From NCBI GenBank assembly GCA_903927685.1, contig CAIYOB010001103.1:1-39626 (forward strand): a stretch of 39,626 bases of DNA. The letters run 5' to 3'. The position numbers were made by a program, and so were the translations under genes. Below are positions 26,901-37,370 of this stretch, piece by piece. This DNA is from an uncultured Planctomycetaceae bacterium (lineage in GTDB: Bacteria > Planctomycetota > Planctomycetia > Pirellulales > Pirellulaceae). The notes beneath the pieces are model-generated. The model was not told the DNA's origin. It worked only from the letters and a program-made list of their open reading frames with translations, and searched no databases. Each line of letters begins with the position of its first letter. The first letter of the stretch is position 1.

Positions 26901-27013
26901 AGCAGACGCTCGAACTGTCTATCCACGGCTACGGCCCCGCGACCCTGGCGATGCCCGGCGGCCGCGTTCAGGAACTGCAACTGAACGGGGAACAACACCT
27001 GACGATCCCATGA
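23984..27013 (+). CDS. Secreted LamG-like protein with C-terminal glycosidase-like TIM barrel
   Basis: A 1009-residue secreted protein with a signal peptide (1-20). A LamG/concanavalin A-like lectin domain (about 25-225) is shown by LVAHYRFAEGHGDVLLDHSG, WALRFDGSGDYVDFGD and FAGLIHEARIYRRALNAGEI. A beta-rich middle spans about 230-560. A TIM-barrel-like region then has TKPDQLW-like stretches, WWSYYPAVDNSYGQALLDSV, GVSGVFVDGALWDYGGAYS and GGVVVANNALPTRTFAGQPF. The FVDGALWDYG motif puts an Asp at a strand end, as in retaining glycosidases of clan GH-D/GH-31 type, but the family cannot be named. A final beta domain closes the protein. ATG 23984 has GGGAG seven bases upstream. It follows the PepSY stop by 17 bp, so read-through from the redox operon is likely even though the roles differ. 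Confidence 0.75.
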   Translation: MNRWQPLWAVLLFTSGLAADEDSASSLVAHYRFAEGHGDVLLDHSGHQHHGRIIGARWEQLGQRWALRFDGSGDYVDFGDNRALKMTGDFTLLAWVTLEAPAYPDYNTNWTVFDCENYPSEGTILRIDGAATTVMFRSSRSGSPTHQFGKARLANRGTYQVGMVRQGGVARIIVDGVADAEFACGAEPVYGNVPFKISSESQSFAGLIHEARIYRRALNAGEIAELYWREAGNVSKDVTGRGQLRLHAGIYADDPQVLAEVELLGVLPLAAGEQLVVSLVRGDGTTVLEQIVEPIPPTCQAATVFEMADQPPGDYSLSAQVRGAGPQARAATRQAFAWPVRFTSQAPSPRTFLAPRLPTPRQRLQPQVTILPGGGFHVTAGGRAVLVESRFSVPHDAAISLAADAAQAGKVASEGRQVTLANSHYRLLRDVQAQRGRVLVRDSLTNLTDQPVGILFQHRLALDSSQIKQFYLGGRSVSPPMIRSLKTNPTAFASLDEFGIGLVALDDVLIVQSQGGCDGEGLTLGSPEFALAPRATYTVEWAVYVTASGDYYDLVNDLRADEGRNQTTVQGTWVTPTRLMSKRVLEYVPPPSYFDVRRPAYFCIPCLSWSTDDPTVSLEGIEFLAYPQERAAVRGVSDAVSASRPQLKTMFHVAPNLYATDKPDQLWPDSRLIGPDGKQTVYAYNYEASSYFTPERLAGNWRWWSYYPAVDNSYGQALLDSVDVMLGEMGVSGVFVDGALWDYGGAYSYDRFDGHTADLDPATGTITRLKTAVPLVQQHAVAAWGRKVMDRGGVVVANNALPTRTFAGQPFIFDKEVSEGPEIHLLPTPCTLGNPGAIGSEADVYDDVLAKLAWGNLYFYYGEPLDLRHELPPARMYPITVTEVRSGCVSGRERIVTARDGVYGWPGEGSLHLIYRYDRRGRRIGHDFVTTVDAEGARTEVHLNERELAIIEKLPLVVQTASAVNVTVNRRDEQTLELSIHGYGPATLAMPGGRVQELQLNGEQHLTIP

Positions 27014-27017
27014 GCCA

Positions 27018-29033
27018 CTACTCGCGGCCGCTGGTCTTCCACGCCAGTCCGTCGATCCAGATCCGCAGCGGCGGGGCGCCCCACGAGTCGAATCCGATGG
27101 TCAGGTAGTTGACCTGCTTCAGGTCGACCCCGGCGCGTTTCCATTGCTCGTCGCCCGCCAGCGGAATAGCGAAGTAGGTCCAACCCTCGCGTTCCTCGCT
27201 GTTGGGCCGCTGGCTCATCAAGTCCGTGACCGGCGTCAAGGTGGCGGATGTGGTTTCCGACTCGTACAGCGTCACTAACGGGTTTGTTTCCTGCCAGGCA
27301 GGGACGTTCTCGTTGATCGCACGGATCCAGAACACCAAGTGGGTCTTGTCGCTCAGCGTTACCGCCGCGTCTTTCGCGGCCGGATACAGCAGGCTGACGC
27401 GGCCACCGCTGTACGGCTGGACCACGGCCGCCAGCGACTCGCCGCCGGAGATTTGTTGCTCGCGGTCGTCCGAGAAGTGGACCTGGGACTGCGGGTCGCT
27501 CCAGGACCATTGGCCCGCCTGACCGTTCGTGCCGAACTCGACAACGTCCTCCACGGCATACAGATCCCGCCAGCCGAGGTCGGACAGCAAATCGTTCTGA
27601 ACGGTCAAGCCGACACGGTGGAATCCGGGCCTGAGAAAGACGTGTTCGACGCGCGGTTGGTCCGAGATCGTACTGTCGCCGAGGTCCCAGCGGAAACGCA
27701 GCGTTCCGCCTGTGGGATCGCGACTGGCCGAAGCATCGAACACCACGGCCTGTCCCACCACGGCTCGTGCGGGCCCCTCCAGGACGGCCTGCGGCGGTTT
27801 GCGGACGGCCGCGTTCTCGCCGCGCTCGAACAGGTTCGTGACGTTTCCGTCGTTCAGCACGTCATACTCGCGGTTGCCGCGAAACACGTTGGCCGCGAGG
27901 TCGATCCAATCGGCGTTCTTGACGTACAGTCCCCAGCGGTTGTCCGCCAGGGTATTCTGCTCGACAATCCAGTGAAACGCCTTCCATTTGCGGCCCTCGC
28001 TGTCCAGGTCCCCGACCAGCGCGATGCCCGCCCCGTTGTTCCCGAGGCACCGATTGCCGCGGGCGATCGTGTGGCTGGATGTGCCGAACAGGAAGATGAT
28101 CCCCGCATGCCCCGCGCCCGGCAGGTGGGGGGAATTGTGCATGCCGGTCGGCAGGCCGTTGTAGGACGCTTCGTTGTCTTCCAGCACCGTCTGGTCAGAG
28201 CCGCCCATCCAGAATCCGTAGCTGCCGTGATTGGCCTTGTTCCCGATGTACGTGTTCCGCGGCGACCAGGACTCGATGCAGTTATTATTGGCGTACGAAC
28301 AGTCGTTACGTTCGAACACGTTTCCCGTGCTGACCCAGCCGTTCAAGACCCGGACGAAGATTCCATCACCGCCGTGGGTACAGTCGTTGTCGGCGAACCG
28401 GTTGTCGTTCGAGCCACTTTCGATCAGTACGCACGTCGAGTCGCGAGCGTGAACCTCGCCCGGATCGATCCGCAGGCCCCAGCTCAACACGTTGTTGCGG
28501 ATCTGGTTGCGGCAGGCGGTCCACAGCTTGAGGCAGGTATTGGAGGTGTGCGAGAAGTCGTTATTCTCCAGCAGATTGTCATTCGATTCGACCAGCACGC
28601 AGCCATCCCAGACGCGATTGGCCCGGTTGCGGCAGAGCGTCGAGTGCTGGACGCGGACCAGCACGAGCCCGCCGCGGCGGCCGTTCTCGCCCCAGCCGAA
28701 GGCCGGGTCGTGAAAGTTGTCGGACAGGTCGCAATCCTCGATCCGCCAGCCGCTGCCGTCCTCGATCCTCAAGCCGGTTTCCCAGCCCTTCACCCGGACG
28801 TTCTTGAGCGTCACGCCGGAAACGCCTTGGGCGAAAATCCCGGTTCCCGTGTACTCACGCGGGTCGCCCGACGTCTTTCCAACCACCGCGGCGCCGCGGC
28901 CGTCGAGCGTGATGTTCGACGCTTTGATGATCAGCGGACCGTACGTCTGGGCGGGATCCAGGACGGTGTCGGCGGTGATTTCCATCGCCGGTGACAGCGT
29001 CAGGCACAGCGGAGCAAGAAAGGAGAGCAGCAT
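27018..29033 (-). CDS. Secreted beta-helix (NosD/pectate-lyase-like) protein with PKD domain
   Basis: A 671-residue secreted protein. After the signal peptide (MLLSFLAPLCLTLSPA) comes a right-handed beta-helix (about 20-420) with many Asn ladders: TLDGRGAAVVG, VTLKNVRVKGWETGLRIED, NDNLLENNDFSHTSNTCLKL, SNDNRFADNDCTHGGDGIFV, TVLEDNEASYNGLPTGMHNS. A PKD domain follows (about 425-500: VVGQAVVFDASASRDPTGGT, RFRWDLGDS, VEHVFLRPGFHRVGLTV). A jelly-roll-like C-terminal domain ends in LRIWIDGLAWKTSGRE. Beta-helix proteins of this type bind or cleave polysaccharides; no catalytic residues were identified. ATG 29033 gives the clean signal, whereas the longer frame to 29126 is Arg-rich. It is convergent with the LamG protein, four bases between stops. 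Confidence 0.85.
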   Translation of the reverse strand: MLLSFLAPLCLTLSPAMEITADTVLDPAQTYGPLIIKASNITLDGRGAAVVGKTSGDPREYTGTGIFAQGVSGVTLKNVRVKGWETGLRIEDGSGWRIEDCDLSDNFHDPAFGWGENGRRGGLVLVRVQHSTLCRNRANRVWDGCVLVESNDNLLENNDFSHTSNTCLKLWTACRNQIRNNVLSWGLRIDPGEVHARDSTCVLIESGSNDNRFADNDCTHGGDGIFVRVLNGWVSTGNVFERNDCSYANNNCIESWSPRNTYIGNKANHGSYGFWMGGSDQTVLEDNEASYNGLPTGMHNSPHLPGAGHAGIIFLFGTSSHTIARGNRCLGNNGAGIALVGDLDSEGRKWKAFHWIVEQNTLADNRWGLYVKNADWIDLAANVFRGNREYDVLNDGNVTNLFERGENAAVRKPPQAVLEGPARAVVGQAVVFDASASRDPTGGTLRFRWDLGDSTISDQPRVEHVFLRPGFHRVGLTVQNDLLSDLGWRDLYAVEDVVEFGTNGQAGQWSWSDPQSQVHFSDDREQQISGGESLAAVVQPYSGGRVSLLYPAAKDAAVTLSDKTHLVFWIRAINENVPAWQETNPLVTLYESETTSATLTPVTDLMSQRPNSEEREGWTYFAIPLAGDEQWKRAGVDLKQVNYLTIGFDSWGAPPLRIWIDGLAWKTSGRE

Positions 29034-29414
29034 GGCGAGTATCTTTCTGTGGTTTTCCGCGAACGATTCTACGTGGACCGCGCGCCGTGAGCTGAGGCCG
29101 CGCCGTGCGGGTATCATAGCTGCCATCCGTCGTCAGGAGAAGTTCGCCGACGCGGGCCGCCTGTGAGGCCGCCAGATCCCGCCCGGATCACGGCCGTTGC
29201 CACCGTCGAGCGATCGGCGGCGTTTCCGATTCTGCCGTTTCTGACGATTGGATTAGCGAGTGCAGGTCCCATCCGCCACCCCCTGCTTGTCCTGCGCCGT
29301 TCGTGTACCATACTTGACTGGGTTCTTGCGTCCTGGCACGTAACTGCGGACACCGGCTTCTTGACGGGAAGCCTTGGCGATGAGCCCCTGACTCTCGACT
29401 CTTCAGGATCTCCC
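29034..29414. other. Divergent intergenic region
   Basis: Leader region for the beta-helix gene (minus) and the nucleotidyltransferase gene (plus). On the minus strand TATGAT (29115-29120) could be a -10 element 82 bases before the beta-helix start. On the plus strand TACCAT (29306-29311) could be one for the sugar-nucleotide operon, 104 bases before its start. Both are weak. No further structure was seen. Confidence 0.35.
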
Positions 29415-30248
29415 ATGGACATCACTTGTGCTGTGATCACGGCTGCGGGGCCGCAACAGAGCCGGCTGCCGCTGCAACGTTTCGTGGACTTGGGCGGCGT
29501 GGAGAAAACGGCGCTGCAGATCATCATCGAAGAGGTCACGGCGGCGGGTGTCGAGCAGGTCTGTGTCGTCATTCGTCCCGGTGACCAGCGGGCGTATGTC
29601 GAGGCGGCCGGGGACGACGCCCGGCTGCTGACGTTTGTCGAGCAGCCGGAGCCGCGCGGGTACGGCGAAGCGTTGTACCGGGCGGCCGAGTTCGTGGGCC
29701 AGCGTCCGTTCCTGCACCTGGTCAGCGATCACTTGTACATCAGCGGCGAGCACCGCCGGTGTGCCCAGCAGTTGGTCGAAGCGGCGCGCGAGGAGAACTG
29801 CGCGGTCTCGGCCGTCCAGGCCACGCGGGAGAGCATGCTGCCTTACTACGGAGCCCTTGGCGGCCGGCTGGTGGCCGGCCGGAAGAACCTGTACGAAATC
29901 GACGACGTGCTCGAGAAGCCGACGCCCACCCAGGCCGAACAGACGCTGCTGGTCCCGGGCCTGCGGGCGGGCCATTACCTGTGCCTGTTCGGCATGCACG
30001 TGCTGACGCCGCCGGTGCTGGCGATACTCAAGTCATGCCTCGACGCGGCCGGCCGCACACCGATTTCGCTCTCGCCGGCCTTGGCCGAGCTGGCCCGCTG
30101 TGAACGCTACCTGGCGTTGACCGTCAACGGCACCCGCTACAACACGGGCGTCAAGTACGGCCTGTTGATGGCGCAGTTGGCCCTGGCGTTTCACGGCGTC
30201 GATCGCGAAGAGATTCTGGCTCGCTTGGTCGAAATGTTGGCGCGGTGA
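29415..30248 (+). CDS. GalU-like nucleotidyltransferase with altered nucleotide-binding loop
   Basis: A 277-residue protein with the nucleotidyltransferase (GT-A-like) fold of UTP-glucose-1-phosphate uridylyltransferases. It starts [20 protein letters not shown], where the normal loop is GxGTR with a Pro-Lys shortly after. [20 protein letters not shown] follows as in Gal[11 protein letters not shown] matches the GLGHA region, and VSDH (103-106) matches the GDD/GDH metal site with Asp105. IDDVLEKP (162-169) and [14 protein letters not shown] (242-255) complete the pattern. The nucleotide loop lacks its conserved Lys and Gly-Thr, so activity may differ. ATG 29415 has AGGA at seven bases. The 3' end overlaps the downstream kinase/pyrophosphorylase frame by GTGA, indicating one operon. 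It may act as a partner or regulator of the large fusion enzyme. Confidence 0.78.
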   Translation: MDITCAVITAAGPQQSRLPLQRFVDLGGVEKTALQIIIEEVTAAGVEQVCVVIRPGDQRAYVEAAGDDARLLTFVEQPEPRGYGEALYRAAEFVGQRPFLHLVSDHLYISGEHRRCAQQLVEAAREENCAVSAVQATRESMLPYYGALGGRLVAGRKNLYEIDDVLEKPTPTQAEQTLLVPGLRAGHYLCLFGMHVLTPPVLAILKSCLDAAGRTPISLSPALAELARCERYLALTVNGTRYNTGVKYGLLMAQLALAFHGVDREEILARLVEMLAR

Positions 30249-30256
30249 GGAGAGGG
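30247..30256 (+). promoter_or_regulatory. Strong ribosome-binding site deciding the fusion-gene start
   Basis: GAGGAGAGGG lies directly before ATG 30260, with AGGAG seven bases from it. The in-frame GTG at 30245 would begin inside the upstream stop and has no site of its own, so ATG 30260 is chosen. Confidence 0.7.
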
Positions 30257-30259
30257 CGT

Positions 30260-33591
<3,332 letters not shown>

Positions 33592-33601
<10 letters not shown>

Positions 33602-33621
33602 GTCGCCAAGTCGCTGAGTCG
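33592..33621. repeat. Direct repeat of 14 bp across a stop codon
   Basis: AAGTCGCTGAGTCG occurs at 33592-33605 and 33608-33621, 16 bp apart. The first copy contains the TGA stop of the fusion gene. Probably a slippage product. Confidence 0.7.
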
Positions 33622-33998
33622 ATTCCTTGATATTGGGATAATTGAGAAGGAACGGCCGGTTAGTCAAGCCGAAGCGGATGGGTAGCCAGGGATTGGGGCG
33701 GAGTGCCGGGCGTCGAGCCGTAAGGGACGAGTCGCGAGCCCCCCAGGTTCGCTTCTGGGGCTCGCTGCACGCGACCCCAGGCACCCAAGATGCCGCTCGG
33801 GGACGCCTTGCTCGCAGCTCGTTGGCTTGCGGACTCTCCCGCTTTGTAGTAGTCTAACGAACCCAGATGCGAGTGTGGTCTACCAGAAACCCGCATTCTG
33901 TGGGAAGGCCGTACTTGGCGGCGGACAGAGGTGTGTCTGGCTCCAGGGAACGTGGCCGCCACCATGGGCGTCTGACAATCCGGCGGACGGAGTCAAGC
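33602..33998. other. Intergenic region before the exosortase-like gene
   Basis: About 400 bp. It holds the end of the 14-bp direct repeat, an AT-richer stretch (33621-33660) and the second copy of the palindromic element (33693-33788). Short frames here lack protein features. No sure promoter was identified. Confidence 0.5.
33693..33788 (-). repeat. Dispersed palindromic element, copy 2 (inverted relative to copy 1)
   Basis: A 96-bp sequence ending CGACCCCAGGCACCCAA. Its reverse complement aligns block by block with 11375-11466: TTGGG-TGCC-GGGG-CG, TGCAGCGAGCC, CCAG, CTGGG, GCTCGC, ACTCGT and CTCGAC, then a variable end. Internally CTGGGGCTCGC and GCGAGCCCCCCAG form a strong imperfect hairpin. 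The outer GTCCAGGCTAA arms of copy 1 are not conserved. Confidence 0.72.
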
Positions 33999-35738
33999 AT
34001 GCCGAGGACTGCGAGTGGAACGCGAATGACAGACCCGGTTGCGGCCCCAGCGGTGACGGCGCACGCGGCCACGGCCCCCCGGGGCTGGTGGCGCCGTGAC
34101 GCGGCCCTGTACGCCGTGATCGGCTTGTGTCACTTGCCGTTGCTGTTGGTGCAATGGCAGCGGATGTGGCAGATTGAGTGTTATCGGTATTTCCCTTTTC
34201 TGCTCGTCGCCGCGGTTCTGTTGTTGCGGGGACGGTGGCGTCAACTGCCCGAGCGGCCGACTTTCCTGCCCTCGCGGTCCAGCGTGGCGGTCCTGGTGCT
34301 CGGCTGGCTGGTCCTGCTGGCCGCGGTCGCTGTGGCCTCGCCTTGGCTGGGTACGGTCGCGGCGATTGTCAGTGCCCTGGCGCTGGTCCTGTCGTTCGGA
34401 CGTTCCGCGGCGGTTGCCCTGGCGCCGGCCTGGGCCCTGCTGTGGCTGAGTTTGCCGCTGCCCTTTCGCTGGGACCAGCGGTTGTTCGTGTGGCTCCTGG
34501 GATGGACCTGTCAAGGCGGCAGTCGCTTGCTGGACTTCTGGGGCTTCAATCATGTGTTGGCCGGGTATGCGCTCGACGTCCCGGGGCGGCAATTCCAAGT
34601 GGAAGAACTGAGTGGCGGCTCCCAACTCGTCCTGGCTCTGATCGCCATGGCGGCCGTGTTGGCGGTGTGGCTGCGGCGGGGCTGGATTCACGGCGTCTTG
34701 CTCGTCTGCGGCAGCCTGTTTTGGGCGGTGGCGTTGAACATGGCCGGTGTGGCGTTGATTGTCCCGTTGGCCGTCGGACAAGGCGTCGACCTGACGGTCG
34801 GGGCGGCGCGGTACCTGTTCGATGCGGGGTTGTTCCTCGCCGAATTACTGGTCCTGCTGAGCACGGATCGCCTGCTGTGGTTCTTCAGCGAACCCTGCGG
34901 CTTCGGCCCCGGTGAGGACGACGAGGATCCGCCGCTCGGCGAGCCGGGCGACGCACGCGAGGCAGGGAGGCCAGCGTTGCCGACGGATGGCGAAATCCGC
35001 ACGGCCTCGGCTGCTGCGCGGCTCGGGCTGCGCGTCCTGGCGGTCGCGTTTTTGGCGGTCGGTGGGCTGCAGGCCGCGACGTGGAGTCGGCAGACACCGC
35101 AACCGGGCGAGTTGACGGCCGAGACCTCGGTTGCGGACGGCAGCGGACGCGTTGCGTCCGCTGCGACGTTAACAGCAGACACGCTGCCGGGGGCGTTGGG
35201 CGTCTGGACCGTCGTAGGCTTCCAGGCCGTGACCCGCGCCCCGGACAGCGATTTGGGGCGGTATTCGCTGGTCTGGCGGTATGCCGACGCCCGGGAGGAG
35301 GCCGCTGTCTCGCTGGACTTTCCGTTCGTCGGCTGGTATCCTTCGGCCCGCAGTTTTGAGTCGCGGGGCTGGGAGATCGAATCGCGCGAGATCCTGGCCG
35401 GGGGCGGAGTCGCCGGGCCCGTGCTCGAAGTCCGGATGCGGGACGCCAGCGGGCGGCGGGGCTACTTGTTGGTCAACCAGCGAACCGATTCGGCGAACGT
35501 GGTGACGCCGCCGCCGAGTTCCGGATGGACGCTATCGGGCTGGCTGAGTGGCGTTCACGACCGTCTCCTGAGCCGTTTTGGCGAAGGGGCCGGTCAGCCG
35601 GCGACATACAAGATCCAACTGTTGGTCACCGGCGATTTGCCCTTGGACGCAGCCCAGCGAAGCCAGGCTCAAGAGGTCTTTCAGCAGGTCGTCGAGCGGA
35701 TCTGCGACCGAGTGTGGCCCAAGGATGCCTCGCCATGA
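33999..35738 (+). CDS. Exosortase U-like membrane protein with EpsI-like C-terminus, catalytic residues replaced
   Basis: A 579-residue inner-membrane protein with eight or so helices (about 33-300) followed by one more near 341-360 and a soluble EpsI-like domain (about 390-575: LPGALGVWTVVGFQA, LGRYSLVWRYADAREEAA, FPFVGWYPSARSFESRGWEI). The order and the pattern VPGRQFQVEELSGGSQ, ALNMAGVALIV and VDLTVGAARYLFDAG...LLSTDRLL correspond to planctomycete exosortase U. Active exosortases have Cys in EACSG, Arg in NxxRV and a His after the GW motif. At the aligned sites this protein has Ser205, Gly250 and Arg271. It should therefore not cleave C-terminal sorting signals and may be a scaffold. ATG 33999 has CGGAG at six bases; ATG 34026 is an alternative. 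Its stop overlaps the TPR gene start as ATGA. Confidence 0.82.
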   Translation: MPRTASGTRMTDPVAAPAVTAHAATAPRGWWRRDAALYAVIGLCHLPLLLVQWQRMWQIECYRYFPFLLVAAVLLLRGRWRQLPERPTFLPSRSSVAVLVLGWLVLLAAVAVASPWLGTVAAIVSALALVLSFGRSAAVALAPAWALLWLSLPLPFRWDQRLFVWLLGWTCQGGSRLLDFWGFNHVLAGYALDVPGRQFQVEELSGGSQLVLALIAMAAVLAVWLRRGWIHGVLLVCGSLFWAVALNMAGVALIVPLAVGQGVDLTVGAARYLFDAGLFLAELLVLLSTDRLLWFFSEPCGFGPGEDDEDPPLGEPGDAREAGRPALPTDGEIRTASAAARLGLRVLAVAFLAVGGLQAATWSRQTPQPGELTAETSVADGSGRVASAATLTADTLPGALGVWTVVGFQAVTRAPDSDLGRYSLVWRYADAREEAAVSLDFPFVGWYPSARSFESRGWEIESREILAGGGVAGPVLEVRMRDASGRRGYLLVNQRTDSANVVTPPPSSGWTLSGWLSGVHDRLLSRFGEGAGQPATYKIQLLVTGDLPLDAAQRSQAQEVFQQVVERICDRVWPKDASP

Positions 35739-37228
35739 ACGCTGATCCGATCCGTAGGTCCTGGCTCGAACGACTTGCGCGGGCGCTCGACGCGGCGCAG
35801 CTTCGCGGCCAGGATTGGCTGTTCACCCGGAGCCCGGTGCTGCTCGCTCAGGGGCTGCCGGCGCTGCTGCTGGCGGCAGCTTTCCTGTGGGCCTGGTCCA
35901 GCGGCGGGCCGACCCGCGACCTGGTCTCCCGATACGACGTCGCGGTCGAGCGGGCATTACTGGCGGACGATGTGGCGAGCGCCAAGGTGTATGTGCGGAA
36001 GTTGGTGCTGCTGGATGAACCGGGGCAGCGCACGCGGTACGCCCTGGCGCGGCTGGCGGAACGCGAAGACGACTTGGGCCGCGCGCAGCGATTGATGGCC
36101 GACTTGGCTCCGTACCCGGGGTCCGGCTTTCCGGCGGCCCATTTCTGGCTGGCCCAACGGCTGCGGAATCCGCCCCCGGCCGACGAGGCGGGCAGCCGGG
36201 AACTGATTCACCACCTGGAGCAATCCCTGGCCTCGCCGGACAATCGGCAGCAGGCTTACGAGTGGTTGGCCGAGTTGTATCTGGCCCGAGGCGATTCGCA
36301 GCAGGCCGCTAAGTGCCTTGAGGAGATCGCGCCGCAGAAGCCCGAGTTGTACCTGCGATTGGCGGAAGTGCTCCTGGAGCGTAACGACGAGATCGGGATG
36401 CAGCGGGCCGCGAAACAGGCGTTCAATCATTTTCAACGGCGCGTGGGAGCCGACCCCAAGGATGTCGCGGCGAGGATCGCGTCGGCGCGTGCCTGCATCC
36501 TGGAAGGCAAGTTCGACGACGCCGAGCGGTTGTTGCAGGATGGCTTGGCGATCGCCGACGAGGCGTCGTTGCGGCAGACGCTGGCGGAATTGTACCTGAA
36601 GCAGGCTGAGCGCGCGGATACGGCCGCCCCGGCCGCCCTGGGCCGCCGGTTGGAACTGCTCAGCAAGGCCCTGCGCACGGCCCCGGACCATCCCGGCGTG
36701 GTGGACCGCCTGGCGGCGTTCGTGCGCGATTCCGGTCCGCCCGCCGAGGCGACGCGAGTCCAGTTGCGGGATCTGTTGGCCGCCGGACAGCAGCCGGCGA
36801 CAGTGCATCTGCTGGTGGGCGCAACCGCGGCCGCCGAGGGGCGCTGGGACGAGGCACGCATCCACCTGGAACAAGCCTATCAGCTGAATTCCCGCTTGCC
36901 GGCCCTGTTGAGTCAACTGGCCTGGGCCTTGGCGCAGGCCGAGACGCCGGACCTGGAGCGGGCGCTTCGCCTGGCCGACGAAGCCGTCAAGCTGGCTCCG
37001 GGTCAGCCCGCTGTACTCGCGACTCGGGGCCGCATCCTCGCCCGGCTCCAACGTTGGCAGGAGGCGCTGACCGATTTGGAGGCAGCCCTCGCCGGCAGCG
37101 GCGACAAGAGGGAACTGCACGCAGCGTTAGCCGAAGTCTACACTGCGCTGGGCGACGGCGAGATGGCCGAGCGCCACCGGGAGAAGGGCGAGGGGCGCGG
37201 GGCGAGGGGAGAAGGGAGAGGGGAGTAG
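35735..37228 (+). CDS. Membrane-anchored tetratricopeptide-repeat protein
   Basis: A 497-residue protein with one N-terminal membrane helix (PVLLAQGLPALLLAAAFLWA, about 35-58) and a long run of TPR helices to the C-terminus. Examples are QQAYEWLAELYLARGDSQQA, PELYLRLAEVLLERNDEIG, ASLRQTLAELYLKQAE, RWDEARIHLEQAYQLNSRLP and AVLATRGRILARLQRWQEAL. TPR proteins of this build accompany exosortases as scaffolds. Translation is coupled to the exosortase-like gene (ATGA overlap at 35735-35738), so the two products probably form a complex at the inner membrane. The last 15 residues are encoded by a GA-rich simple repeat (37186-37228) and look like a late extension. Confidence 0.9.
   Translation: MNADPIRRSWLERLARALDAAQLRGQDWLFTRSPVLLAQGLPALLLAAAFLWAWSSGGPTRDLVSRYDVAVERALLADDVASAKVYVRKLVLLDEPGQRTRYALARLAEREDDLGRAQRLMADLAPYPGSGFPAAHFWLAQRLRNPPPADEAGSRELIHHLEQSLASPDNRQQAYEWLAELYLARGDSQQAAKCLEEIAPQKPELYLRLAEVLLERNDEIGMQRAAKQAFNHFQRRVGADPKDVAARIASARACILEGKFDDAERLLQDGLAIADEASLRQTLAELYLKQAERADTAAPAALGRRLELLSKALRTAPDHPGVVDRLAAFVRDSGPPAEATRVQLRDLLAAGQQPATVHLLVGATAAAEGRWDEARIHLEQAYQLNSRLPALLSQLAWALAQAETPDLERALRLADEAVKLAPGQPAVLATRGRILARLQRWQEALTDLEAALAGSGDKRELHAALAEVYTALGDGEMAERHREKGEGRGARGEGRGE
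37186..37228 (+). repeat. GA-rich simple repeat at the TPR gene end
   Basis: Purine-only runs of GAGAAGGG, GAGGGG and GCGGGG units form the last codons (Glu, Gly, Arg) and the stop of the TPR gene. Such tracts are prone to slippage, so the true C-terminus may vary between strains. Confidence 0.6.
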
Positions 37229-37370
37229 CTGCAGCGTCACGTTGCTGCCGCAACGACGCGACTCACCGCGGGACGCAGCCGGCAGGCATTCTCGGGCCGT
37301 GGCTGTGCCTCGACCTGAAAACGACTGCCGGCTTGATTACCCCATGACGCTTCAACCTCGCGACTTGGTC

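Noticed and set aside
27339..28994. Plus-strand open frame of 551 codons opposite the beta-helix/PKD gene
   Set aside because: Antisense shadow; the minus strand carries Asn-ladder repeats and a PKD domain.
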